Of a stretch of 64,000 nucleotides of DNA, positions 39,840-49,240 are shown piece after piece; within the stretch, counting starts at the first letter, position 1; every line of letters starts with the position of its first letter. The stretch comes from JBDTSW01 sp963758845. GTDB taxonomy: Bacteria; Actinomycetota; Thermoleophilia; Solirubrobacterales; 70-9. The DNA is taken from NCBI GenBank assembly GCA_963758845.1, contig CAVWWX010000002.1, positions 1,302,001 to 1,366,000 of the forward strand, written 5' to 3'. A program made the position numbers and the translations under genes. Below the pieces are notes generated by a model. The model was given only the letters and a program-made list of their open reading frames with translations. It did not search any database and was not told the origin of the DNA.

Positions 39840-41699
39840 ATGTGCGGAATCGTCGGATACGTAGGCAAGCGCCCCTGCCGTGACCTGCTGGTCGCGGGCC
39901 TCGAGAAGCTCGAGTACCGCGGCTACGACTCGGCCGGCATCTCGCTGCTCTCCGACGGGCACATCGACTCGGTCCGGGCCGTCGGAAACCTCGCCAACCT
40001 CCGCGCGGCGGCCGGGATGGAGCCCGACCGCGAGGGCGCGGTGGCGGTCGCCGCCCCGCCGGCGACGATCGGGCTGGCCCACACCCGGTGGGCCACGCAC
40101 GGCCGCGTCACCGAGGAGAACGCGCACCCGCACGGCGATTGCTCCGACGAAGTCCACATCGTCCTCAACGGGATCGTCGAGAACCACTCCGAGCTTCGCG
40201 CCGAGCTGAAGGATCAGGGTCACGTCTTCTCGTCGGAGACCGACGCCGAGATCGTCGCGCACCTGATCGAGCGCAACTACGAGGGCGACCTGACCGAGGC
40301 CGTGCGCCGCTCGTTCAACGAGCTTCGCGGCCACTACGCGTTCGCCGCCATGCACGCCGAGCACCCCGACACGCTGGTCGCCGCGCGCCAGGAGTGCCCG
40401 CTGATCGTGGGGATCGGCGCCGACGAGACCTTCCTGGCATCGGCGATCCCGGCGTTCCTGGCCGAGACGCGCCGGGCGCTTGCCGTCGAGAACGGCGAGA
40501 TCGTCACCGTGACCCCCGACGGCGCCACGGTCACCGACGCTCAGGGCGAGGCGATCGAGCGCGCCTCCGAGGAGATCACCTGGGACGAGGACGCCGCCGA
40601 GAAGGGCGGCTACGACACCTTCATGCGCAAGGAGATCGACGAGCAGCCCGACGCCGTCGCCGAGACGATCGCCGACCGGCTGCCCTCGCGCGACCGGGTG
40701 GACCTGTCCGAGCTGGACATCTCGCCCGAGTTCGTGGCCGGGATGCGGCGGATCGTGATCGTGGCCTGCGGGACCTCCTACCACGCCGGCCTGGTGGGGC
40801 GCTATGCGATCGAGCAGTGGGCGCGCGTGCCGGTGGAGATGGACATCGCCTCCGAGTACCGCTATCGCGACCCCGTGGTGGGCGACGACGACCTGGTCAT
40901 CGGCATCACGCAGTCGGGCGAGACCGCCGACACGCTGGCCGCGATGCGACTGGCCCGCGAGCGCGGCGCCACGGTTCTCGCCCTCACCAACATCATGGGC
41001 AGCCAGGCCACGCGCGACGCCGATGCCGTGCTCTACACGCGGGCCGGCCTGGAGATCGGGGTCGCCGCGACGAAGACCTTCACGACCCAGGTCGCAGCGA
41101 TGTACCTGCTTGGGCTGTGGGTCGCGCAGCACCGCGGGACCATGCCCGACGAGCGGCTCGCCGAGCTGATCGCCGAGCTCAAGCAACTGCCCCACAAGGT
41201 CCAGGAGACCCTCGACACCGTGGAGGAGAGCGTCGAGTCCGTCGCCGCCGCCGAGCACGACGGCCGGTTCTTCCTCTACCTGGGTCGCAACATCGGGCTG
41301 CCCATCTGCCTCGAGGGGGCGCTGAAGATGAAGGAGATCTCCTACATCCCGTCCGACGCCTACGCCGCGGGCGAGATGAAGCACGGCCCGATCGCCCTGC
41401 TGGACGAGTCGACCCCGGTCGTCTGTGTGGCGACCGAGAGCCCGACCCTGGAGAAGATGCTCTCCAACATGGAGGAGGTCCGCGCTCGTGGCGCTGACGT
41501 GATCGCGATCGCGACGGCCGGATCGGACCGCGCCGCTGAGGCCTCGGATCTCACGATCGAGGTGCCGCGCACGGACTGGATCCTGCAGCCGATCGTGGCG
41601 ATCCTGCCGCTCCAGCTACTGGCCTACCACGTCGCTCGCATGCGTGGGCTGAACGTCGATCAGCCCCGGAACCTGGCCAAGACGGTCACGGTCGAGTAG
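39840..41699 (+). CDS. glmS: glutamine--fructose-6-phosphate aminotransferase
   Basis: 619 residues. N-terminal nucleophile Cys in MCGIVGYVG, LEYRGYDSAGI, then two SIS domains (VACGTSYHAGLVGRY and FLYLGRNIGLPICLEG), ending NLAKTVTVE. Makes glucosamine-6-phosphate. ATG at 39840 is 10 nt after TACCCT and lacks a Shine-Dalgarno, suggesting a leaderless start. Separated from glmM here by the ADH/MBL pair. Confidence 0.97.
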   Translation: MCGIVGYVGKRPCRDLLVAGLEKLEYRGYDSAGISLLSDGHIDSVRAVGNLANLRAAAGMEPDREGAVAVAAPPATIGLAHTRWATHGRVTEENAHPHGDCSDEVHIVLNGIVENHSELRAELKDQGHVFSSETDAEIVAHLIERNYEGDLTEAVRRSFNELRGHYAFAAMHAEHPDTLVAARQECPLIVGIGADETFLASAIPAFLAETRRALAVENGEIVTVTPDGATVTDAQGEAIERASEEITWDEDAAEKGGYDTFMRKEIDEQPDAVAETIADRLPSRDRVDLSELDISPEFVAGMRRIVIVACGTSYHAGLVGRYAIEQWARVPVEMDIASEYRYRDPVVGDDDLVIGITQSGETADTLAAMRLARERGATVLALTNIMGSQATRDADAVLYTRAGLEIGVAATKTFTTQVAAMYLLGLWVAQHRGTMPDERLAELIAELKQLPHKVQETLDTVEESVESVAAAEHDGRFFLYLGRNIGLPICLEGALKMKEISYIPSDAYAAGEMKHGPIALLDESTPVVCVATESPTLEKMLSNMEEVRARGADVIAIATAGSDRAAEASDLTIEVPRTDWILQPIVAILPLQLLAYHVARMRGLNVDQPRNLAKTVTVE

Positions 41700-41707
41700 G
41701 CCATCGC

Positions 41708-41713
41708 TAGAGT
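41708..41713 (+). promoter_or_regulatory. -10 box (TAGAGT) for leaderless DUF3352 gene
   Basis: TAGAGT, 8-nt spacer, then GTG 41722, with no Shine-Dalgarno. Confidence 0.4.
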
Positions 41714-41721
41714 GCCGCGCC

Positions 41722-43305
41722 GTGCCCGGCCTCCCCAAGCCCATCTCCTCGGCGCTGCTCGCGATCTGCGTGGCCATGTCGCCGGTCGTCGCCGGGTGCG
41801 GGGGCGACGACGAGCCGTCCAGCGTCGCCTCCCTCGTCCCGCCTGACGCGCCCTTCTTCGTCGAGGCGACGATCCGCCCGGAGGGCGACCGCGCCGAGGC
41901 GATCGTCGAGCTGAGCTCGAAGATCGGCGGCGTCGACGACCTCGACCGGTACATCGTGGAGTTCATCGACTCCGGGCTGGCGCTCCAGGGAGGGGACCTG
42001 ACGTTCGCCGAGGACATCGAGCCATGGCTTGGCGAGCAGGGCGCGATCTTCGTCCGCTCGCTCGAGCCGTCGGCGTTCGCCGGCGGGATGGCCGACGCGG
42101 CCTACATCGTGGAGGTGACCGACACCGAGGCCGCCGCCTCGTTCGTCGACGCCCTGCCCGAGAACGCGGAGGGCGTGGAGCTCGAGGAGCGGACCTACGA
42201 CGGCACCGACTACCTGGCCGACGGCGAGAGCGTCGTGGGCCTGGTCGGAGACTTCATGGTTGCCGGCACCGAGGACTCGTTCAAGTCGGCGGTCGACGCC
42301 TCCACCGGCGAGGCCCTCGCCGACGACGACGAGTTCTCCGACTCGGTGGGCGACCTGGACGACTCGGCGATCGCCGAGATGTGGCTCGACCTCGGAATCG
42401 TTCTCGACGCCGCCGGCGAGGGCTCCGGCGTCGACGGCGCCCAGATCGACGCCGCCCGGGCGGCCCTGGGCCCGCTCCTCGAGGAGCCGGTTGCGATGTC
42501 GCTTGCGGCCACGACCGACACGGTGACCCTCGACACCTCCGCCGCCGGGGGGGCCGGCCTAAACGGAGATACCGAGCTGCTGGAGGGGCTGCCGGCCCAG
42601 GCGTGGTTCGCGGTCGCGGCGGCCGACGCCGGAGAGACGATCCAGGAGACCTTGTCCGGCCTGGGGTCGCTCGGCGCCCAGCTCGGCGACCCGACGCTCG
42701 ACCCCGAGGCCATCACGGGCCAGATCGAGGCGGCGACCGGCCTCGACGTGGAGGACGACGTCCTCTCCTGGATCGGCGATGTCGCGTTCTACGTGGCGGG
42801 CACCAGCGAGGCCGAGTTCGAGGCTGGCGCGATCGTCGAGAGCACCGACGACGCCGCCGCCGCGGACGCGGTCTCCGCCGGGCGCGTCGCCTTCGAACAG
42901 GCGGCGGGCCGCGAGGCCGGGCCCCCCCGGCTCGAGAACGCTGAGGAGGGGTTCTCGGCGATCTCGCCGCTCGGCCAGGGGCTCGAGGTGGCGCTTCGTG
43001 AGGGGCAGCTCGTGGCGGCGCTCGGCGGTCCCAGCCCGGCCGAGGACACGGTCGAGCCGGACGAGAGCCTCGGCGACTCGGACTCCTTCGAAGCCGCCGC
43101 CGACGCGCTCGGCGGCGAGTACGCCGCGTCGCTGTTCCTCGGCCTCCAGGATGCCCTGGTGGTGGCCGAGAAGGGAGATGATGACGGCTCGCCCGACTAC
43201 GACGCGATCCGCCCCTACACCGAGGCCCTCGACTACATGATCTTCGGGACGGCGACCGACGACGACCGGGAGCTCAGCCGGATCGTCGTCGGGGTCACGG
43301 AGTAG
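41722..43305 (+). CDS. DUF3352 lipoprotein
   Basis: 527 residues. Signal peptide with lipobox (SPVVAGC, Cys at about 26), then a large acidic extracytoplasmic domain starting SVASLVPPDAPFFVEATIRP, the usual DUF3352 opening. No enzymatic motif is evident; function of the family is unknown. GTG start with its own leaderless promoter. acpS begins 4 nt after the stop, so acpS is probably co-transcribed. Confidence 0.82.
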   Translation: MPGLPKPISSALLAICVAMSPVVAGCGGDDEPSSVASLVPPDAPFFVEATIRPEGDRAEAIVELSSKIGGVDDLDRYIVEFIDSGLALQGGDLTFAEDIEPWLGEQGAIFVRSLEPSAFAGGMADAAYIVEVTDTEAAASFVDALPENAEGVELEERTYDGTDYLADGESVVGLVGDFMVAGTEDSFKSAVDASTGEALADDDEFSDSVGDLDDSAIAEMWLDLGIVLDAAGEGSGVDGAQIDAARAALGPLLEEPVAMSLAATTDTVTLDTSAAGGAGLNGDTELLEGLPAQAWFAVAAADAGETIQETLSGLGSLGAQLGDPTLDPEAITGQIEAATGLDVEDDVLSWIGDVAFYVAGTSEAEFEAGAIVESTDDAAAADAVSAGRVAFEQAAGREAGPPRLENAEEGFSAISPLGQGLEVALREGQLVAALGGPSPAEDTVEPDESLGDSDSFEAAADALGGEYAASLFLGLQDALVVAEKGDDDGSPDYDAIRPYTEALDYMIFGTATDDDRELSRIVVGVTE

Positions 43306-43309
43306 CCAG

Positions 43310-43675
43310 GTGATCGGCATCGACCTGGTCGAGGTGGACCGTCTCGAGCGCGCGCTCGCGCGCCGCCCCCGGCTGGCCGAGCGCCTGTTCACCGACGACG
43401 AGCTCGCCTACGCGGCGTCGCGCCGGCGCCCCGCGGTGCATCTGGCGGCGCGATTCGCGGCCAAGGAGGCGGCTCAGAAGGCGCTGGGCGTCGACGGCAT
43501 CGCCCTGCGCGACATCGAGGTCGAGGGCGGTGGACGCATGCCCCCGCGCCTGAGGCTCCACGGCGCCGCGGCCAAGGCCGCAGCCGAGCTGGGCGTGACT
43601 CTCGACCTGTCGCTTACCCACACGCAGGGGCACGCGGCCGCGGTGGTGCAGGCGCGCCCGGCCGCGACCGGCTGA
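43310..43675 (+). CDS. acpS: holo-[acyl-carrier-protein] synthase
   Basis: 121 residues. IGIDLVEVDRLERAL (Asp metal ligand) and ARFAAKEAAQKALG (Glu and catalytic Lys region) are diagnostic. Attaches phosphopantetheine to ACP. GTG start 4 nt after the DUF3352 gene. Confidence 0.94.
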   Translation: MIGIDLVEVDRLERALARRPRLAERLFTDDELAYAASRRRPAVHLAARFAAKEAAQKALGVDGIALRDIEVEGGGRMPPRLRLHGAAAKAAAELGVTLDLSLTHTQGHAAAVVQARPAATG

Positions 43676-43690
43676 GCCCGCGGCGCGGTC

Positions 43691-43696
43691 TACCCT
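43691..43696 (+). promoter_or_regulatory. -10 box (TACCCT) for leaderless nnr gene
   Basis: TACCCT, 9-nt spacer, then ATG 43706. Same arrangement as glmS. Confidence 0.35.
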
Positions 43697-43705
43697 CCGG
43701 GCGGG

Positions 43706-45217
43706 ATGGAGAGCTGGCTGGACCCCGTCTACGACGCCGCCGGGATGCGGGCGGTCGACGCGTGGGCGATCTCCGAGCGGGGTGTGCCCTCGCTGGAGCT
43801 GATGGAGGCCGCCGGCGCCGCGCTGGCCGATGCGGCCGAGCGCGCCGCCCGGCCCGGCCCGATCCGAGTGGTTTGCGGCAAGGGCAATAACGGCGGCGAC
43901 GGGCTGGTCGCAGCCCGCCGGCTGGCCGAGTTCGGCCATGAGGTCGAGACCCTGCTCCTGTGGCCGGCAGGCGAGCTCTCCGACGATGCCGCGGCCAACC
44001 TGAAGCGCCTCGATGACTCCTTCAGGGAGGTCGCCGGCGAGGAGCTGGCGCCGACGCTGAGGGGATCCGGGGCCGTGGTCGAGGCGATCTTCGGAACCGG
44101 GTTCGAGGGGGCGCCCAGGGACCCGGCCAGGGCGGCGATCGAGGCGATCAACGGCTGCGGCGCCCCGGTGATCGCGGCCGACATCGCCTCCGGAGTGGAC
44201 GCATCGACTGGCGAAGTCGAGGGCGTTGCCGTGCAGGCTGACGTCACCGTGACGTTCCACGTCGCGAAGACTGGCCACTGGATCAGCCCGGGCAAGGGGC
44301 GGACCGGCGGCCTGGAGGTGGCGACGATCGGGATCCCGCCGGACGCGCCTGGCGAGCCGGCGGCGGGCCTCCTGGGCGACGAGGTCCTGGCGCTTGCGCC
44401 TCGCCGCGAGGCAGGGTCGACGAAGTTCACCTCGGGCCAGGTGCTCGTGGCCGGGGGCTCACGCGGCTTGACGGGCGCGGTCTGCCTGGCGGCGCTCGCC
44501 GCGGCACGGGCCGGGGCGGGGTACGCGACCGTCGCGGTGCCGGCCGACCTGGAGCCGATCTTCGAGGTGAAGCTGACCGAGGTCATGTCACGCGGATTCG
44601 CCGGCGCGCCCGGCAGGCTGGCCTCGTCCGACGCCGCCGGGATCGCCCAGGGGTGTGAGCGCGCCGGCGCCGTCGTCCTGGGCCCGGGCCTGGGGCGCGA
44701 CGAGGATTCGCTTGAGCTGGCGCGCCTGTTGGCCGCGCGAGTCCAGGCGCCCATGCTGGTGGACGCCGACGGGTTGAACGCTCACGCCGGCGGGCTGGAT
44801 GAGCTCTCGCGGCGGCGGGCCGCCACCGTGCTCACCCCGCACGAGGGCGAGCTGGGAAGGCTCCTGGAGCGCGAGTCGGGCGAGGTCTCCGCGCACCGCC
44901 TGGCGGCGGCGCGCGAGGCGGCGAACGCGAGTGGAGCCGTTGTGGTCCTGAAGGGCGACGACACGCTGGTGGTCGACGGCGAGCGGGTCGCGATCGCGCG
45001 CGGCGGCGCCTCGGCCCTTGCCACCGCCGGCACCGGCGACGTGCTCTCCGGAACGATCGGCGCACTATTAGCCCGCGGGATGGACGCGTTCGAGGCCGCG
45101 TGCGCGGGGGTCCACGCGCACCAGCGGGCCGGCAGGATCGCCGCTGTGCGCGTGGGCCTGCCCGAGTCGGTGATCGCAGGCGACGTCGTCGACGCTCTGG
45201 CGGAGGCGCTCTCGTGA
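43706..45217 (+). CDS. nnr: bifunctional NAD(P)H-hydrate epimerase / ADP-dependent dehydratase
   Basis: 503 residues. N-terminal YjeF_N epimerase domain (VVCGKGNNGGDGLVAARRL, about residues 15-210) and C-terminal ribokinase-like dehydratase domain (LVAGGSRGLTGA, VLGPGLGRD, ATAGTGDVLSG). Repairs damaged nicotinamide cofactors. The stop overlaps alr as GTGA. Confidence 0.95.
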   Translation: MESWLDPVYDAAGMRAVDAWAISERGVPSLELMEAAGAALADAAERAARPGPIRVVCGKGNNGGDGLVAARRLAEFGHEVETLLLWPAGELSDDAAANLKRLDDSFREVAGEELAPTLRGSGAVVEAIFGTGFEGAPRDPARAAIEAINGCGAPVIAADIASGVDASTGEVEGVAVQADVTVTFHVAKTGHWISPGKGRTGGLEVATIGIPPDAPGEPAAGLLGDEVLALAPRREAGSTKFTSGQVLVAGGSRGLTGAVCLAALAAARAGAGYATVAVPADLEPIFEVKLTEVMSRGFAGAPGRLASSDAAGIAQGCERAGAVVLGPGLGRDEDSLELARLLAARVQAPMLVDADGLNAHAGGLDELSRRRAATVLTPHEGELGRLLERESGEVSAHRLAAAREAANASGAVVVLKGDDTLVVDGERVAIARGGASALATAGTGDVLSGTIGALLARGMDAFEAACAGVHAHQRAGRIAAVRVGLPESVIAGDVVDALAEALS

Positions 45218-46338
45218 GCGCGAGCCGGAGGGCCACGGCGGTCGTCGACACCGGCGCCGTCGAGCGCAACTGCGCGCGCCTCGCGCGGGACCTCACGGGC
45301 GGCTCCGAGCTGTGCGCCGTGGTCAAGGCCGACGCGTACGGCCACGGGGCCGCCCCGGCGTGCGCGGCGGCGGCGATCGACGGCGGCGCGACAACGCTCG
45401 CCGTCGCCACCGGCAGCGAGGCCAGTGAGCTCCGCACGGCAGGCATCCACGAGCCGGTCCTCACCATGGGAGCACTCAGCGACGACGAGCTGGAGACGGC
45501 GCTCGAGGCGGGGTCGGAGGTCGCGGTCTGGGAGCGGGGCTTCCTGGACGCCGTCGCGGCCCGCGGCCGGGCGCTCGGCATCCGTCCCCGCATCCACGTG
45601 AAGTACGACACCGGGATGGGTCGGCTGGGGGAGAGCGACCCGCGCGCGGTGGTCGACCTCCTGCGCGCGACGGCCGACTCCGGCGACGTCGAGCTGGCCG
45701 CGCTCTGGACCCACTTCGCGACCGCCGACGAGCCTGGCTCCCGGTACTTCGACGAGCAGCTGGCGCGGTTCAACGAGCTCGCCGGATCCGCACGCGCCGA
45801 TCACGAGGGACTGCGCCTGCACGCGGCCAACAGCGCCGCCACCCTCCGCGACCCGGCCTCGCACTTCGACATGGTTCGTTGCGGCGTGGCCGTCTACGGG
45901 CTCGACCCCTTCCAGGAGGACCCTGCCGCCCGCGAGCTCGAGCCCGCGCTCGAGCTGCGCTCCTACGTGGCGGCGGTGAAGCGCTTTGCGCGCGGCGACA
46001 GCGCGGGCTACGGGCAGGCGTGGCGCGCGCCGCACGAGACCTGGGTGGCCACCGTGCCCATCGGCTACGGCGACGGGGTCCGGCGCGACCTCACCAACAA
46101 CGCCCAGGTCCTCATCAGCGGCCGGCGCCACCATCTGGTCGGCACGGTCTCGATGGACAACCTCACCGTCGACCTCGGCCCGGATACCGACGTCCAGGTG
46201 GGCGCGGTGGTGACGCTGATCGGCGCCCAGGGGACCGAGCGGATCCTGTGCGAGGAGCTGGCGCGCCGCCTGGGGACGATCAACTACGAGATCACGTGCG
46301 GGATCTCGTCGAGGGTGCCGCGCGAGCACGTCGCGTGA
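45214..46338 (+). CDS. alr: alanine racemase
   Basis: 374 residues. PLP lysine in CAVVKADAYGHGA, and the second catalytic Tyr region GDSAGYGQAWRAP. Makes D-alanine for peptidoglycan. GTG start 45214 overlaps the nnr stop (GTGA); upstream open frame is discarded because VVDTGAVERNCARLA is the family start. Overlaps cca by 4 nt. Confidence 0.95.
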   Translation: MSASRRATAVVDTGAVERNCARLARDLTGGSELCAVVKADAYGHGAAPACAAAAIDGGATTLAVATGSEASELRTAGIHEPVLTMGALSDDELETALEAGSEVAVWERGFLDAVAARGRALGIRPRIHVKYDTGMGRLGESDPRAVVDLLRATADSGDVELAALWTHFATADEPGSRYFDEQLARFNELAGSARADHEGLRLHAANSAATLRDPASHFDMVRCGVAVYGLDPFQEDPAARELEPALELRSYVAAVKRFARGDSAGYGQAWRAPHETWVATVPIGYGDGVRRDLTNNAQVLISGRRHHLVGTVSMDNLTVDLGPDTDVQVGAVVTLIGAQGTERILCEELARRLGTINYEITCGISSRVPREHVA

Positions 46339-47780
46339 ACGCGCGCGAGCTGAACGACCGCCTGGCCGCCTCGCCGGCGGCCGCGGTCGCCTGGAACGAG
46401 CTGCCGGGCGGCGCCCGCGCCTGGGTCGTGGGGGGCGCCGTCCGCGACGCCGTGCTGGGGCGCGACGTGGTCGACGTGGACGTGGCCGTTGCCGAGGACG
46501 AGCGCGAGGTCGCGAGGGCGATCGCGAAGGCGGTGGGCGGCCACGCCTTCGAGCTGTCGGCGGACTTCGCGACGTGGCGGGCGATCGGGCCCGAGGCAGC
46601 CTGGCATGTGGACGTAACGCGCCTGCGCGGCGACGGCATCGAGGCCGACCTCCGCGCGCGCGACTTCACCATCAACGCGATCGGCGTCGAGATCGCCGAC
46701 GCGGGCTCCGAGCCCCTGGATCCCACGGGCGGGCTTGAGGACCTCCAGCGCGGCGTCCTGCGGGCCGCCTCGGAGAGGTCGTTCGCCGACGACCCGCTGC
46801 GGATCCTGCGCGGCGCTCGCCTGGTCGCGGAGCTGGGCTTCAGGCTCGACGAGGCGACGGCCGAGCTGGCTCGCGAGGCCGCATCACGGGCGGGCGAGCC
46901 GGCCGGAGAGCGCCAGCTCCAGGAGCTGCGCCTGCTGATGGGATCGCCCGACCCGATCGCAGGCGTCGAGCTGATGACCGAGCTGGGCGCGATGGGCGAG
47001 GTGCTGCCCGAGCTCGACGAGCTGCGCGGGGTCGAGCAGAACCCCAACCATCATCTGGACGTGCACGGGCACACAATCGAGGTGCTGCGCCGGCTGCTGG
47101 AGCTGGAGGCCGACCTCGAGCGGGTCGCGGGCGACCGCGCCGCCGAGCTGCGCGAGCTGCTCGCCGAGCCGCTGGCCGACTCGTTCACCCGGGGCCAGGC
47201 GCTGCGCTTCGCCGCCCTGCTGCACGACGTCGGCAAGCCCGCGACGCGGGATGACAGCCGCGGCTACGTCACGTTCATCGGCCACGACCACGTCGGCGCC
47301 AGGATGGTCGACGGGGCGGGCGAGCGGCTCAAGGCGTCGCGCGCCCTCACCGCGTATCTCCGCGGCGTGACCCTTCATCACCTTCGGCTCGGCTTCCTCT
47401 CGAACGAGCGTCCGCTGCCCCCGCGACGGGTCCACGAGTACCTGCTGGCGACCGAGCCCGTCTCGGCCGACGTCACCCTGCTGACGGTCGCCGACCGGCT
47501 GTCGGCGCGCGGGGAGGGGCCGATCGCATCCCCGGAGATGATCCGCGCCCACCTCGAGCTTGCGCGCGAGATGCTGGCGGCGGCGCTCGATCGTCGCCGC
47601 GACGGCCCGCCGCGCTCCCCGATCGCCGGCGACGAGCTTGCGAACGAGCTCGGCATCGAGGAGGGTCCCGAGCTGGGGCGCCTGCTCCAGGAGGTCGAGG
47701 CCGGCGTCTACGCGGGCGAGGTCGCGGGCCGCGACGACGCGATCGCGCTGGCGCGCGAGGCACTGGACCGAACGCAATAG
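46335..47780 (+). CDS. cca: CCA tRNA nucleotidyltransferase / poly(A) polymerase family with HD domain
   Basis: 481 residues. Nucleotidyltransferase core WVVGGAVRDAVLGRDVVDVDVAV (catalytic DxD), RARDFTINAIGVEI, then tRNA-binding helices and an HD phosphohydrolase domain (FAALLHDVGKPATRDD). Adds or repairs the 3' CCA end of tRNA. GTG start 46335 overlaps the alr stop. Its stop TAG is also part of the -10 box of the next gene. Confidence 0.92.
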   Translation: MNARELNDRLAASPAAAVAWNELPGGARAWVVGGAVRDAVLGRDVVDVDVAVAEDEREVARAIAKAVGGHAFELSADFATWRAIGPEAAWHVDVTRLRGDGIEADLRARDFTINAIGVEIADAGSEPLDPTGGLEDLQRGVLRAASERSFADDPLRILRGARLVAELGFRLDEATAELAREAASRAGEPAGERQLQELRLLMGSPDPIAGVELMTELGAMGEVLPELDELRGVEQNPNHHLDVHGHTIEVLRRLLELEADLERVAGDRAAELRELLAEPLADSFTRGQALRFAALLHDVGKPATRDDSRGYVTFIGHDHVGARMVDGAGERLKASRALTAYLRGVTLHHLRLGFLSNERPLPPRRVHEYLLATEPVSADVTLLTVADRLSARGEGPIASPEMIRAHLELAREMLAAALDRRRDGPPRSPIAGDELANELGIEEGPELGRLLQEVEAGVYAGEVAGRDDAIALAREALDRTQ

Positions 47781-47783
47781 GCT
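47778..47783 (+). promoter_or_regulatory. -10 box (TAGGCT) embedded in the cca stop codon
   Basis: TAGGCT begins with the cca TAG stop (47778-47780); 8 nt later comes ATG 47792 of the HIT gene, without a Shine-Dalgarno. Confidence 0.4.
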
Positions 47784-47791
47784 CCCGGCCG

Positions 47792-48205
47792 ATGAACGAC
47801 TGCCTGTTCTGCGGCATCGTCGCCGGGGACGTCCCGAGCCAGATCGTCGATTCAGACGAGCGCACCGTCGCCTTCATGGACATCAACCCGGCCACCCGCG
47901 GGCACGCGCTCGTGGTGCCGCGGGCGCACTCGGCGGACCTGATGGAGATCGCCGACGAGGACCTCCAGGCCACGATGGTCGCCGCGCGCCGCCTCGCCAG
48001 CCGAATGGAGGACACGCTTCGCCCCGACGGCTTCAACATCCTCAACGCCTGCCGGCCGGTGGCCTGGCAGACCGTGTTCCACTTCCACATCCACGTCATC
48101 CCGCGCTACGAGGACGACCCGCTGAAGCTGCCGTGGATCCCGCGCGGGGCCGACCTCGACAAGATCGCCGCGGTCGCCGACGAGATCCGAGGAGGCCCCG
48201 GGTGA
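47792..48205 (+). CDS. HIT family nucleotide hydrolase
   Basis: 137 residues. The histidine triad is HFHIHVIPRY near the C terminus; CLFCGIVAGDVPSQIV at the N terminus holds the Cys pair of HinT-like proteins. Hydrolyses nucleotide phosphoramidates or similar. Leaderless start after TAGGCT. Overlaps the next gene as GTGA. Confidence 0.93.
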   Translation: MNDCLFCGIVAGDVPSQIVDSDERTVAFMDINPATRGHALVVPRAHSADLMEIADEDLQATMVAARRLASRMEDTLRPDGFNILNACRPVAWQTVFHFHIHVIPRYEDDPLKLPWIPRGADLDKIAAVADEIRGGPG

Positions 48206-48990
48206 GTGACGAGTCCGTCACGCTCAGCCGCGACGGCGACGTCGCCGTCGTCACCCTTCACAACCCACCGCTGAACCTGTTCACGGCCAACTCCTGGCAC
48301 GAGCTCCAGGACTGCGTCGGCGAGGTCGAGGGCTCGGACGCCCGGGCGCTGGTGTGGCGCGCCGAGGGCGAGATCTTCACCGGCGGCGTCGACGTGGCGA
48401 ACTTCCAGGACGTGGTGGACGCGGGCGCCAAGTCGGCCAGCGGGTTCGCCCAGCCCCTGATCGACGGGGTGCGCCGCGTCGAGGCGCTCGAGATCCCCAC
48501 GCTCGCGCTGGTTCACGGGCTCTGCCTGACGGCGGGGCTCGAGGTGGCCCTGGGCTGCGACGTCATCTGGGCCGAGGAGTCCTCGCGGTTCGGGCTGGTC
48601 GAGGCGGTCGTGGGACTGACGCCCGGCGCCGGCGGCACCCAGCGCATGGCCGAGCGCGCCGGTCCCGGCCGCGCCCGCGAGTTCGTCATGACCGGCGGCC
48701 TTTACGAGGCTGGAACGCTCGAGCGCTGGGGCGTCGTCAACCGCGTGGTCGGCGACGGCGAGGTGCACGAGAAGGGGATGCGCTTCGCTCACCGGCTCGC
48801 GGCCGGGCCGACGAAGGCGCACGGGGCGACGAAGCGGATCGTCCGCGCCTACTGCGAAGGCGGCGTCGACCGCGCCGACGAGGTGACGCCCGAGCAGTTC
48901 GCGGGCCTGTTCGCCACCGAGGACCTGCAGGCTGCCGTGAAGACTTTCCTCGCCGAGGGGCCGGGAAATGCCAGGTTCACCGGTCGCTAG
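48202..48990 (+). CDS. enoyl-CoA hydratase/isomerase family protein
   Basis: 262 residues, crotonase fold. Oxyanion-hole motifs are GEIFTGGVDVANF and LVHGLCLTAGLEVALGCD; FGLVEAVVGLTPGAGGTQRMAER carries the acidic active-site region. GTG 48202 overlaps the HIT stop. Different from the paralogue at 6498-7316. Substrate unknown. Confidence 0.9.
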   Translation: MSDESVTLSRDGDVAVVTLHNPPLNLFTANSWHELQDCVGEVEGSDARALVWRAEGEIFTGGVDVANFQDVVDAGAKSASGFAQPLIDGVRRVEALEIPTLALVHGLCLTAGLEVALGCDVIWAEESSRFGLVEAVVGLTPGAGGTQRMAERAGPGRAREFVMTGGLYEAGTLERWGVVNRVVGDGEVHEKGMRFAHRLAAGPTKAHGATKRIVRAYCEGGVDRADEVTPEQFAGLFATEDLQAAVKTFLAEGPGNARFTGR

Positions 48991-49011
48991 GCGCTACGCT
49001 CTCACGCGCCA

Positions 49012-49233
49012 ATGGGCGGCAAGGAAGAAAAGATCGAGATGGAGGGCGAGGTCATCGAGGCCCTACCCAACACCATGTTCAAGGTCAAGCTCGACAACGA
49101 CCACCAGGTCCTCGGGCACATCTCGGGCAAGATGCGCCGCCACTACATCCGCATCCTCCCCGGCGACCGCGTGAAGATCGAGCTCTCGCCCTACGACCTC
49201 GACCGCGGCCGCATCACCTACCGCTACAAGTAG
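49012..49233 (+). CDS. infA: translation initiation factor IF-1
   Basis: 73 residues, single OB fold. KIEMEGEVIEALPNTMFKV and GKMRRHYIRILPGDRV are diagnostic. Binds the A site of the 30S subunit. Here it lies between an enoyl-CoA hydratase and rmlC instead of in the usual map/rpmJ ribosomal cluster. A TACGCT box (48995-49000) is 11 nt upstream. Confidence 0.96.
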   Translation: MGGKEEKIEMEGEVIEALPNTMFKVKLDNDHQVLGHISGKMRRHYIRILPGDRVKIELSPYDLDRGRITYRYK

Positions 49234-49240
49234 GCGCGGC

